Assembly (NCBI RefSeq): GCF_900155655.1
Contig: NZ_LT706987.1
Location: 525,976-589,975, forward strand
Origin: Prevotella ihumii
GTDB taxonomy: Bacteria; Bacteroidota; Bacteroidia; Bacteroidales; Bacteroidaceae
Reading direction: 5' to 3'
DNA length: 64,000 nucleotides
The notes under the pieces are model-generated. The model did no database searches and was not told the DNA's origin. It saw only the letters and a program-made list of their open reading frames with translations. Numbering within the stretch: position 1 is the stretch's first letter; each line of letters opens with the position of its first letter. A program made the position numbers and the translations under genes. This document shows positions 1-8,264 of the stretch, one piece after another.

Positions 1-1208
1 TCTTGCTTCTTGTCAGGATTCCATTTGTAGAAACGCGGGCGGTTCTGCTCCTTATCCATACGGACATAGGCATTGAAGGGTTGTCCTTCCTTGTCCACCA
101 TGTTCTTCAGATAAAGTGTGCGACCGCTGTCTAATGCTTCACGCTGCTTCGCTGAGAGTTCCAAGCCGCAGAGTTTGCGGGGTGCGCCCTGCTGTTGTGT
201 CTGCTGCTGGCGTTCCTTGAAACCACGGTTGTTGTCGAAGATAAACTCAATCCCCTTCCGTTCGGCATTGACCTGCAGGGTGGCATTGAAGGTCTTGCCG
301 CTCTTGGCTGTCATGCCCTCCATCTTCACGGCTTTGCCCTCCACGAGGTCTTTGTATTGTGCATCGGAAAGCGTAACACCCTTGATTTCCTTGGGAATGT
401 TCACGCGGTCGGCACGCAGGGCGACAAGTTCATTGGTCTGTGGGTCGATGGAAACGTAGGCGGCAAAAGGCTCTCCGTTCTTGGGTGTTACCTCAATGGT
501 CTTGCCGAGGTTGCCTGTAGTGAGTAGTTGCTCCTTATCTTCGGGCGAGAACTTATACCCCATATAGGGAAAATCGAGTTGTGGCTCTTTCCTCAAAGGA
601 TGGATAGCCAGCCCGATGTTGCCCTCGCCGTCCGTGCGGAAGGCAAGACGTGCATCGGTGTAGATGGTGGTATCGCCCATCGGGATGGCAATCGTAACGA
701 GATTGCTTTTCTGCCAGTTGAGCATATTTGTGAGTTCTCCGCTCTGCTCCAACTGCTCACGGGAAAGTCCGAGGCGGTCGAGTTGCTTCCAGTCCACTTT
801 CTCCGGGTCGATGGCGGTGGTGTTCTTCTGCTGTGGCAGATAGTCCTCAAAGGGTACGCCAATCTCTGCCAGCTGCTGCTTGCTTTCGGGCTTCTCACGG
901 CTTTGGAGCAGGGTGCGCAGGTTGCCCACGCCCTGCTCCACATTGCTTGCCACCACCTTGTACAGTCCGAAACGGGTCGGCTCGTTGAACTGACGAAGGA
1001 AATTCTTCATGAAGTTCTCCAAGAGTCCCTCCTTGCTGTTGAACTTCAGAAATGCTGCTTGGTTGACGGCGGTGGCTTCGGTGGTCTTGAGGTTGCCCTT
1101 GTCGTCGATACCAGATACTACGGAGAGTTTCCCCGTTTCTTTCTCGTTCTTTACCTCTGTGCGGTCTTCCAAGACCAGCACATAGTTGTCATTGCTGTTT
1201 GATTCCAT
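1..1208 (-). CDS. DUF4099/DUF3945 domain protein, 3' end outside window
   Basis: The minus-strand frame starts at ATG 1208 (MESNSNDNYV) and stays open to the left edge, about 402 codons. After a variable N-terminus comes a DUF4099-like block (about residues 120-250). Two DUF3945-type repeats follow, each reading roughly KGVxLSxxQxxxLxxGKxVxxxxMxxKxGKxFxAxxxV. Proteins of this kind are common in Bacteroidales conjugative transposons near topoisomerase and mob genes; their biochemical role is not established. The gene diverges from the RiPP cluster at 1480. It is partial only because the window ends. Domain naming is from memory of the family, so the product call is moderate while the coding call is strong. 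Confidence 0.8.
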   Translation of the reverse strand, partial: MESNSNDNYVLVLEDRTEVKNEKETGKLSVVSGIDDKGNLKTTEATAVNQAAFLKFNSKEGLLENFMKNFLRQFNEPTRFGLYKVVASNVEQGVGNLRTLLQSREKPESKQQLAEIGVPFEDYLPQQKNTTAIDPEKVDWKQLDRLGLSREQLEQSGELTNMLNWQKSNLVTIAIPMGDTTIYTDARLAFRTDGEGNIGLAIHPLRKEPQLDFPYMGYKFSPEDKEQLLTTGNLGKTIEVTPKNGEPFAAYVSIDPQTNELVALRADRVNIPKEIKGVTLSDAQYKDLVEGKAVKMEGMTAKSGKTFNATLQVNAERKGIEFIFDNNRGFKERQQQTQQQGAPRKLCGLELSAKQREALDSGRTLYLKNMVDKEGQPFNAYVRMDKEQNRPRFYKWNPDKKQ

Positions 1209-1428
1209 TTTTTATAAATTGTAATGATGAATACTAAAATCATCTGCTAAATTATAGTTATAATAAGAGAATGAAGAAGATGAAAGAAAAGCGGGAATTA
1301 TTGGGAAATAACAAGAAAGTCTTTCTGTTTTAAATGAGTTTTTATCAGATGGAATCTGAATGATTGTCACCGTAAAAGTGTTGCGAAAAGTTAAAAAATA
1401 GCATTATGAGCATTTTTTTTATTTTTTA

Positions 1429-1461
1429 TTGCGAACGATGCAAAAAAAATCGCTATCTTTA
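1429..1461 (+). promoter_or_regulatory. Putative promoter of the RiPP cluster
   Basis: A TATCTTTA at 1454-1461 resembles the Bacteroides -7 box TAnnTTTG with the last base changed. A TTG lies 22 bases upstream at 1429-1431, in a very AT-rich stretch. Transcription would start near 1468, just ahead of the precursor ORF. The rest of the 1209-1479 gap shows no gene. Confidence 0.45.
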
Positions 1462-1479
1462 TGCCGTCAAAGACAATAG

Positions 1480-1716
1480 ATGATTCCGGAATTTTATCGC
1501 GTCAAAAGACCTTACTATGGGATTCATAGTTCGTATATGTTTAACTTAAAGCACTTCATCGCTATGAAATTACTAAAAGTTGAAGCCATTGAAGACCTTT
1601 TCGCTGTAAAAGGTGGCATAGGAGAGAATGAGCCTGTTGAGCAGGACACTACAATCGTGGTTCATTGTAATGTTGCAAACTCAGGGATTATCGTAAAACA
1701 TCAAACAGCTGGATAA
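1480..1716 (+). CDS. RiPP precursor peptide with GG-type leader
   Basis: Small ORF directly upstream of a radical SAM maturase. Candidate starts are ATG 1480 (78 aa), 1537 (59 aa) and 1564 (50 aa). The 1564 start gives an 18-residue leader, MKLLKVEAIEDLFAVKGG, ending in a double glycine as expected for C39 peptidase cleavage and resembling the GG-Bacteroidales natural-product leaders. Cleavage after GG leaves a 32-residue core beginning IGENEPVEQD and ending VKHQTAG. The core has a single Cys (in VVHCNVANSG), two His, two Thr, one Ser and no aromatic residues. The leader, the adjacent maturase and the C39 exporter together support a precursor role. The modification and activity are unknown. 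The coordinates give the longest frame; 1564 is my preferred start. Confidence 0.7.
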   Translation: MIPEFYRVKRPYYGIHSSYMFNLKHFIAMKLLKVEAIEDLFAVKGGIGENEPVEQDTTIVVHCNVANSGIIVKHQTAG

Positions 1717-1729
1717 TCCCCACTATTAG

Positions 1730-1767
1730 GTAGGATTGGAGAATTTATGGTCTCCAATCCTACTTTT
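1730..1767 (+). terminator. Hairpin between precursor and maturase genes
   Basis: A perfect 13-bp inverted repeat, GTAGGATTGGAGA (1730-1742) with TCTCCAATCCTAC (1751-1763), has an 8-nt loop and is followed by TTTT. It sits 13 nt after the precursor stop and 17 nt before the maturase start. It probably acts as a leaky terminator or 3'-stabilising hairpin that keeps precursor mRNA in excess over downstream mRNA. Confidence 0.7.
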
Positions 1768-1784
1768 AAATATTCACGGTCGCA

Positions 1785-3221
1785 ATGTATATTGTTTTTA
1801 ATCCCAAATATGCTCTTCGTAGTGATGAAAAGAGAGTCGTTATCTTTGACTCTACTGATGGAGATGGTTGGATGTCATATATACATCCTATCCACGCTAT
1901 TGTATTGGCTACAATAAGTTACACAAATAATGTAGCAGAAACAGAATCTTGGTTTTATGAAAACATGGGAATTTCTAAACAGATAATTACTTCTTTTGTA
2001 CATTCTCTATTAGATAATCAAGAGATTACCTATGTTAAATTTGGGGATATGAACATTTCGTTCCCTCCTAATACATTAATATCATCTACAGAAGTAAATA
2101 AAAGGAAATTTGATGATATTATCCATATATCTCTGAATATGAACGATGTGGACTTGAAAACGAAAAGATTATATACAAGTCCCGACAAGATCGTTATTAT
2201 GCTAAATAATAAATGTGCTGTCAAGTGTAATTATTGTTATGCTGATACATACACGACAAGCAGCGATTTAAATTTTGACGATTTTTGTAATCTCATTACA
2301 GAATGTAAGACCATTGGAGTAAGGAAAATAGAACTAATTGGAGGAGATGTTTTCGTCAAACCAAATTGGGAAGAATATATTTCATTCTTATTAAATTCTG
2401 GTTATCCTGTTGATTTTTTATCAACAAAAAAACCGTTGAAAGAGTCTGATGTCAATAAGTTAATAAATCTTCAATACAGAGGGGATTTGCAAATTTCATT
2501 AGACACAGTTGATGAAACAATACATAAATCATTATTATATGCTCCCAATGATTATTTAAAACAATTGCAACAGACATTTGATATATTATCTTCATTTCGT
2601 GAGTTACCATTTAAAGTAAGAATAAGTACAGTTCTTTGCTCTAATAACGCATCTTTTGATTCCATATTCCAACTGTTCTCTTTTTTAAATCAGTATAGTA
2701 TAATTTCTCGATGGGATATTTGTTATGCATTATTGCCATTCAAAAAGGGCAATATTGAGTTATGTACATCTAGGCAAGAAAGTTTAGTACGCCAATACAT
2801 TCGAAAGATTCAATTATCTTATAATCCATTTTTTGAGATTGTACTAAATGCCAAGGGTGTTGATTCCAAAAGCACAGAATTGCTTTGTAAAAATCAAGAT
2901 GCTAATTATCGTTGTTCAGCCAATGTTAGTTCATGCTTTATTCTTCCAGATGGAAAAGTTACTTTGTGCGAACGATTATATTGGAACAAAAATTTTATCA
3001 TAGGAGATTTGAAGCAAGATTCATTGGCAAAAATTTGGAGATCCCCACGAGCGATCTATCTGTCAGAATTAGAAAAACATATTGATGAGAAGAGTCCTTG
3101 TTTTTCTTGTATTGGCAAAACTGATTGTTATGGAAAAAACAAAAGATGTCTTGTTAATGTATTCTTACGATATGGTAATAATATTACCTTTCCAGACCCT
3201 TCATGTATAAATAGTATTTGA
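1785..3221 (+). CDS. Radical SAM/SPASM peptide maturase
   Basis: 478 aa. The radical SAM 4Fe-4S motif CX3CX2C is at Cys144, Cys148 and Cys151 (KCAVKCNYC). The C-terminus holds nine further Cys (about residues 370-475) in a SPASM-like arrangement that could bind auxiliary Fe-S clusters. The first ~110 residues precede the catalytic domain and could be a precursor-binding (RRE-like) domain; that is inference. Family members use S-adenosylmethionine to make the 5'-deoxyadenosyl radical and install thioether, C-C or similar crosslinks in the precursor. The likely substrate is the peptide at 1480, possibly at its lone Cys. The gene is strikingly AT-rich compared with the mob/tra genes. The closest named group I know is the GG-Bacteroidales peptide maturases; exact family membership is unverified. 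Confidence 0.88.
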   Translation: MYIVFNPKYALRSDEKRVVIFDSTDGDGWMSYIHPIHAIVLATISYTNNVAETESWFYENMGISKQIITSFVHSLLDNQEITYVKFGDMNISFPPNTLISSTEVNKRKFDDIIHISLNMNDVDLKTKRLYTSPDKIVIMLNNKCAVKCNYCYADTYTTSSDLNFDDFCNLITECKTIGVRKIELIGGDVFVKPNWEEYISFLLNSGYPVDFLSTKKPLKESDVNKLINLQYRGDLQISLDTVDETIHKSLLYAPNDYLKQLQQTFDILSSFRELPFKVRISTVLCSNNASFDSIFQLFSFLNQYSIISRWDICYALLPFKKGNIELCTSRQESLVRQYIRKIQLSYNPFFEIVLNAKGVDSKSTELLCKNQDANYRCSANVSSCFILPDGKVTLCERLYWNKNFIIGDLKQDSLAKIWRSPRAIYLSELEKHIDEKSPCFSCIGKTDCYGKNKRCLVNVFLRYGNNITFPDPSCINSI

Positions 3222-3223
3222 AA

Positions 3224-5530
3224 ATGAAAAGATTCTTTATTTTTTTTATAGTTTTATTCTCGAATATCGTTATGTTCGCTCAGAATCAGAACTATAATAT
3301 CAGATCACGAGTTTTAACCTTAGAAGATTCCATCCCAGTAAGTTTCGCAACAGTGAGACTCATGCAGACCGACTCCGTTATGGTTGGCTCAACCCTTACG
3401 GATTTGAACGGTCTGTTCGGTTTCGACACCCCATTAAAAGAAGGGATGTTTCTTTCCATATCCTCCGTAGGATGCAAAACCACAGATGTAATCCTTCCGT
3501 GTGATACCACGATTTATATTGAAAGCACCAATAAACTTGCAGAAGTCGTGGTTCGGGGAAGTAAGAGATATGTCAAGGGAACGCCGAGGGGCTTGCAAAT
3601 CTCAATGGCAGGAAATCCTGTTGCAAAACTTGGCAATGCTATGGAGGCGATCAAGTACCTTCCGATGATTGACGCATCTGGCGGTGGGATATCTGTCCTT
3701 GGACATGGAACACCCGTTATCTATATCAACAACAGGCTTGTGCGTTCAATAAGTGAGTTGTCTTCACTTTCCGCCAACGATATATCCAATGTAGAAATTA
3801 TCACCAACCCTTCATCAAAATATGGCGCCAATGTGTCATCTGTCATTCTCATACGCACAAAAAAACTTAATGAGGGATTCCATGCTGTCGCAGCAGGTAA
3901 TGTTTCGGCAAGTGAAGAATGGTCAGAATCTGTCGATGTGTCACTGAATTACCATACAGAAAGCGGACTTACCGTCTTGGGAGATTTATCATACGGCTTT
4001 TCTGGCTTCAAACAGGATAGACATTATATTGAAGGTTTTTATTCAGAGAGTAACCCTGAATCAAAATATCGTACTGATACTTATTCCAAAGCCAAAAGCA
4101 GAAGCCAGTCCCTCATGGCAGACGCTGGCCTAAACTACGATTTCGGGAACAACTCCATTGGTGCAAAATACACGTTTCAGCGCACTCCCAAGAGTCACTA
4201 TAGCGGCAATGCCAAATCCGTTATGGAAAATCAAGGGACCGAAGATGTAATAGCATCAATAAGTGACCTGCATAGTCAAAGCTCTATGCATCATGTCAAC
4301 ACCTTCGGCAGTTTTTCCTTGCCTGCCAATATCGGGTTACGCATAGACGCCGATTATGTAAAATCCTATCGTACTTCCAACTCGGGTGTAGATGAGAACA
4401 ATTCTACCAATATGATCTACAATTCGAATGTAAGCAAAGCCTCTTTATGGTCAGGAAAAATTGTACTGTCAAGAAAAATCAGCAAGGTAGAGATAGAGGC
4501 TGGCTCGGAAATCTCATATACACGCAACAATCAGGATTATTTGGGGTCCTCCACCGGGAATCAGGATTTTATTGCTCCAGAAACAGACAATGTAAAACAA
4601 AATCTCTATGCAGGATTTGTCGGTTTTAACTGGACACCCAACAACACATGGAATATGTATGGTGGACTTAGACTTGAATCAACCAATACAGATTTCAGAC
4701 AAAACAACGTTCTTCGTGAAGATTTATCAAAATCATATACAGACTTGTTGCCTAATCTGGGCATATCCTTTAACTCATCTATTCGTATGAGCTTGTTTTA
4801 CAGAGCATCCGTGTCTCGTCCGGGATACCAATCTCTTGACAACACATACGTTTATGTTACTCCTACCCTTTGGGAAACGGGCAATCCTGAACTTCGTTCA
4901 ACTCTCCGCCACAAAATAGGATTGAATCTTTATTATAAGAAATTTATCCTTCAAAGCTCATTCACAATGAACAAACGGAATGTGACCTCAATATATCGCT
5001 ATGACAACACCGATCGTATTAATGTTGTACAACCAGTCAATCTGCCAGATTATAACTCATTCCAACTTGTGGCTGTCCAACAACTTGATTTCGGCTTTTG
5101 GCATCCCACCATACAGGGCGTGTTCTACGTTCAGGATTTGAAGTATGGCTCACCCGTAAGAAAATACAACAAACCACTCTATACTCTGTCGCTTAACAAC
5201 CGGTTCGATATTCCCAGCAGCTTCTATGCTTATTTTAATCTGTTCGGTCTCGGGACCGGCAATCAAGATGTGATTTATAGCCGTGGTTCGTGGCAGGCAT
5301 CGGTGACCTTGAACAAAACTTGGAGAAACTGGGTTTTCACACTCTCGGCTAATGATGTATTCAATACATGGAGACAGAAAATTGACACGTTCACCAATAC
5401 TGTCGATTATTCTTCTGACATCCAAGGGGCATCCCGTTCAATCACATTAAGCATACGATATACTCTTAATGCAGCAAAGGGTAAATATAAAGGAAAAACA
5501 TCTCGACAGGACGAGATAGATAGATTATAA
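3224..5530 (+). CDS. Outer-membrane beta-barrel protein (TonB-receptor-like) of the RiPP cluster
   Basis: ATG 3224 follows the maturase stop (3219-3221) almost directly; the in-frame TTG at 3218 lies inside that stop and is not used. The 768-aa product has an N-terminal signal peptide (MKRFFIFFIVLFSNIVMFAQ) and then a carboxypeptidase-regulatory-like beta-sandwich (about 30-105). Next is a plug-like region (about 110-215, ending SNVEIITNPSSKYGANVSSV), then a long Tyr/Asn/Ser-rich beta-barrel to the C-terminus. This is the Bacteroidetes outer-membrane beta-barrel family related to TonB-dependent receptors. Its place between maturase and exporter suggests it handles the peptide at the outer membrane, as export pore, importer or self-protection. 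No TolC homologue is encoded in the cluster. Confidence 0.85.
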   Translation: MKRFFIFFIVLFSNIVMFAQNQNYNIRSRVLTLEDSIPVSFATVRLMQTDSVMVGSTLTDLNGLFGFDTPLKEGMFLSISSVGCKTTDVILPCDTTIYIESTNKLAEVVVRGSKRYVKGTPRGLQISMAGNPVAKLGNAMEAIKYLPMIDASGGGISVLGHGTPVIYINNRLVRSISELSSLSANDISNVEIITNPSSKYGANVSSVILIRTKKLNEGFHAVAAGNVSASEEWSESVDVSLNYHTESGLTVLGDLSYGFSGFKQDRHYIEGFYSESNPESKYRTDTYSKAKSRSQSLMADAGLNYDFGNNSIGAKYTFQRTPKSHYSGNAKSVMENQGTEDVIASISDLHSQSSMHHVNTFGSFSLPANIGLRIDADYVKSYRTSNSGVDENNSTNMIYNSNVSKASLWSGKIVLSRKISKVEIEAGSEISYTRNNQDYLGSSTGNQDFIAPETDNVKQNLYAGFVGFNWTPNNTWNMYGGLRLESTNTDFRQNNVLREDLSKSYTDLLPNLGISFNSSIRMSLFYRASVSRPGYQSLDNTYVYVTPTLWETGNPELRSTLRHKIGLNLYYKKFILQSSFTMNKRNVTSIYRYDNTDRINVVQPVNLPDYNSFQLVAVQQLDFGFWHPTIQGVFYVQDLKYGSPVRKYNKPLYTLSLNNRFDIPSSFYAYFNLFGLGTGNQDVIYSRGSWQASVTLNKTWRNWVFTLSANDVFNTWRQKIDTFTNTVDYSSDIQGASRSITLSIRYTLNAAKGKYKGKTSRQDEIDRL

Positions 5531-5539
5531 CTCCATACA

Positions 5540-7729
5540 ATGAAGAAGATGAAAATTATCATGCAACGTGATGCTATGCAATGCGGTATAGCATCATTAG
5601 CTATGATTTCTAATTATTTTGGTCGATTTATTTCAATCGAAGAACTCTCCAAAATATGTTTTGCATCTTCGGAAGGTGTTTCTTTACAAGGACTATGTGA
5701 AGCCGCAACCACTCTAGGCTTTCATTCTATTCCTGGCAAAGTAACTATTGAGTCTTTGTGTAATGAAAATCTTCCATGCATACTTCATTGGAATCAGAAT
5801 CATTTTGTTGTATTATACAAGGTTAAAAGGAATAAGTTTTATATTGCTGACCCAAGTAAAGGTATCCAGAAATGCACTATTGATCAAGTGAAAACACATT
5901 GGATAGCCACAACTTCTAATAACGAAGAGAAAGGAATTGCTTTATTCCTTGAACCGAATGATAATTTCAAAACCTCAAAGCAACAGAAGAGATTCCATCC
6001 TCGATCTTTTAGATTTCTATATGGATATTTTAAACAATACCGTAATTTTTTTACTCAAATAATCATTGGCTTAGTTTTAGGATGTGTTTTGCAACTAATC
6101 CTACCATTTCTAACACAGTCAATCGTAGATATTGGAATTAAAAATAATAATATTGGTTTCATTTGGCTTATATTATTAGGAGAGTTTTTGATTGTTATAG
6201 GGCGCACGGCTACGGATTTTATTCGCAGATGGTTATTATTGCACATATCAATGCGGATTAACATTTCGTTGGTGAGCGACTTCTTTATCAAACTCTTAAA
6301 ACTGCCCATGTCGTTCTTCGACACCAAACTGATGGGCGACCTTATGCAGCGTATGAGCGACCACAGCCGTGTAAACTCGTTTCTGACACAGCAAACGCTC
6401 AGCATCGTGTTCTCGCTTTTTACATTTGTGGTATTCAGCGTTGTACTGCTGTCTTATAACTGGCTCATCTTTACCATTTTCATGCTCGGCAGTCTGCTCT
6501 ATGGCGGTTGGCTTGCGCTATTTCTCAGACGTAGAAAGATGTTGGACTATGAACTCTTCGAGCAACAAACCATCAATAACAACAAGACCTACGAGTTCAT
6601 CACCTCCATGCAGGAGATAAAGCTCCAAGATTGTGAACAACGCCGTCGCTGGGAATGGGAGGATGTTCAGGCAGACCTTTTCGGGGTGCAGATGAAGTCG
6701 CTGAAGCTCCAACAGACACAGGAGGCAGGCAGCATCTTCATTAACGAACTCAAGAACATTGTCATCACGGTGGTGGCTGCAACAGCCGTCATTCACGGAC
6801 AGCTTACTTTAGGTATGATGCTTGCCGTGCAGTATATCATCGGACAACTCAACTCCCCCGTTGAGCAGTTGATGAGTTTCTTCTATTCAGTGCAGGACGT
6901 GAAGATAAGCCTTGAGCGTATCAATGAGATACACCGCATAGATGATGAGAACGGAAAGCAAGGATTGGAAATGGCAGTAAAAGAAGAACATAAGGGAATT
7001 GACCTTGAAAGCGTAAACTTCAAGTACGACCCTCACGCCCTGAAAACTATCATTGATGATGTAAGCCTCACAATCCCCAAAGGCAAGGTAACAGCTATCG
7101 TAGGCGCATCGGGCAGCGGTAAGACAACACTCATCAAGCTTATGCTGGGCTATTACCCTGTATTGGGCGGAAAAATCACCATTGGAGGAACTGATGTAAA
7201 TGAGCTCAATAAGAAGTGGTGGCGCAGACAATGTGGCGTAGTGATGCAGGACGGTGTGATATTCTCCGAGAGCATAGCAAGGAACATTGCCGTAGATGAT
7301 GGCGAGATAGACAAGGAGCGGTTGCAGAAAGCTGCAGAAATAGCCTGTATTCACGATTATGTGATGGGGCTGCCCTTAAAATACAACACAAAGATTGGTC
7401 GCGATGGCGTGGGGTTGAGTCAGGGACAGAAACAGCGTATTCTGATAGCAAGAGCCGTGTATAAGAATCCCGATTACATCTTCCTTGACGAAGCCACCAA
7501 CTCGCTCGATGCCAACAATGAGCGCATGATTGTGGAACATTTGGACGGGTTCTACAAAGGCAAGACAGTCGTTATCGTGGCGCATAGACTAAGCACAGTA
7601 AAAAATGCCGACCAGATAGTGGTGTTAGATAAAGGTAAGGTAGTAGAGACAGGCAACCACGAAGCACTTACAGCGAAGCGTGGTGCTTATTACAACCTTG
7701 TAAAGAATCAATTGGAATTGGGTAACTGA
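5540..7729 (+). CDS. C39 peptidase-containing ABC exporter
   Basis: 729 aa. The N-terminal C39 peptidase (about 1-140) has the catalytic triad Cys15 (MQCGIASLAM), His88 (NHFVV) and Asp104 (ADPSKG) and should cut the precursor after its GG. A six-helix membrane domain (about 165-450) follows, then an ABC ATPase with Walker A GASGSGKT at 522-529, signature LSQGQKQR, Walker B YIFLDEAT and the H-loop AHRLS. It cleaves the leader and pumps the core across the inner membrane. The first ~700 bases are AT-rich (hand counts 30% and 37% GC for lines 5581 and 5641), while line 6301 is 53%, so the gene appears mosaic with a join near 6190-6240. Confidence 0.92.
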   Translation: MKKMKIIMQRDAMQCGIASLAMISNYFGRFISIEELSKICFASSEGVSLQGLCEAATTLGFHSIPGKVTIESLCNENLPCILHWNQNHFVVLYKVKRNKFYIADPSKGIQKCTIDQVKTHWIATTSNNEEKGIALFLEPNDNFKTSKQQKRFHPRSFRFLYGYFKQYRNFFTQIIIGLVLGCVLQLILPFLTQSIVDIGIKNNNIGFIWLILLGEFLIVIGRTATDFIRRWLLLHISMRINISLVSDFFIKLLKLPMSFFDTKLMGDLMQRMSDHSRVNSFLTQQTLSIVFSLFTFVVFSVVLLSYNWLIFTIFMLGSLLYGGWLALFLRRRKMLDYELFEQQTINNNKTYEFITSMQEIKLQDCEQRRRWEWEDVQADLFGVQMKSLKLQQTQEAGSIFINELKNIVITVVAATAVIHGQLTLGMMLAVQYIIGQLNSPVEQLMSFFYSVQDVKISLERINEIHRIDDENGKQGLEMAVKEEHKGIDLESVNFKYDPHALKTIIDDVSLTIPKGKVTAIVGASGSGKTTLIKLMLGYYPVLGGKITIGGTDVNELNKKWWRRQCGVVMQDGVIFSESIARNIAVDDGEIDKERLQKAAEIACIHDYVMGLPLKYNTKIGRDGVGLSQGQKQRILIARAVYKNPDYIFLDEATNSLDANNERMIVEHLDGFYKGKTVVIVAHRLSTVKNADQIVVLDKGKVVETGNHEALTAKRGAYYNLVKNQLELGN

Positions 7730-7746
7730 CAGCAGAAAGGAAGATT

Positions 7747-8226
7747 ATGGCAGACAACAAGATAGAACTCCGCAGCGAGAAGGTAAAACACATCATTGGC
7801 GAGATTCCTTCAGGTATTGTACGCTATGGCATCACTATTATCACCATTGTAATATTGGGACTGCTGGTGGGCGCATACTTTATACCTTATCCCGAAACCG
7901 TCAGTGCAAAGGTACAGATGACAAATGCCCGTCAAGGCACAATAGACATTCCCTATAAATACGTGAATACGATAACGAGAGGAATGACGGTAAACATCGA
8001 AGTTGAGGGTTACGATGCAGAAACATACGGAGCTGCCAATGGTATCATAACATCCACATCGCATACACCCCGACAAACGGCAGCAGGCAGCGTGTTCACG
8101 GCACAGATAAGGATAACGGATTGCAGGTATAAAATTATCAGTGGAATGACTGGTACAGCATCTATATTAATAAGCAATGAAAGCATACTTCAAAAGATTG
8201 TAAGGCGAATTATAAATGTCCAGTAA
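7747..8226 (+). CDS. Short HlyD-like periplasmic adaptor
   Basis: 159 aa, 17 nt after the exporter stop. It has a cytoplasmic N-terminus (MADNKIELRSEKVKHIIGEI), one transmembrane helix (about 26-48), and then directly a beta-barrel-like C-terminal segment (YVNTITRGMTVNIEVEGYD ... CRYKIISGMTGTASILI). That segment matches the membrane-proximal end of HlyD/MFP adaptors. Usual bacteriocin-exporter HlyD proteins are about 400 aa, with a lipoyl domain and coiled-coil hairpin between these parts; both are missing. Either an internal deletion removed them in frame or this is a genuine minimal adaptor. It probably partners the C39 exporter, but its function in this form is uncertain. Confidence 0.75.
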   Translation: MADNKIELRSEKVKHIIGEIPSGIVRYGITIITIVILGLLVGAYFIPYPETVSAKVQMTNARQGTIDIPYKYVNTITRGMTVNIEVEGYDAETYGAANGIITSTSHTPRQTAAGSVFTAQIRITDCRYKIISGMTGTASILISNESILQKIVRRIINVQ

Positions 8227-8264
8227 CTTCCATTGTAATAAAGCGATGAAAGAGGGCAATGTCT

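Noticed and set aside
528..1202. 224-aa plus-strand frame at the left edge
   Set aside because: It is antisense to the DUF4099/DUF3945 gene, whose repeats and clear start at 1208 make the minus strand the coding one.
1480..1716. Class II bacteriocin (bacteroidetocin-like) instead of a modified peptide
   Set aside because: The GG leader and C39 exporter would fit, but the adjacent radical SAM/SPASM gene points to a modified peptide.
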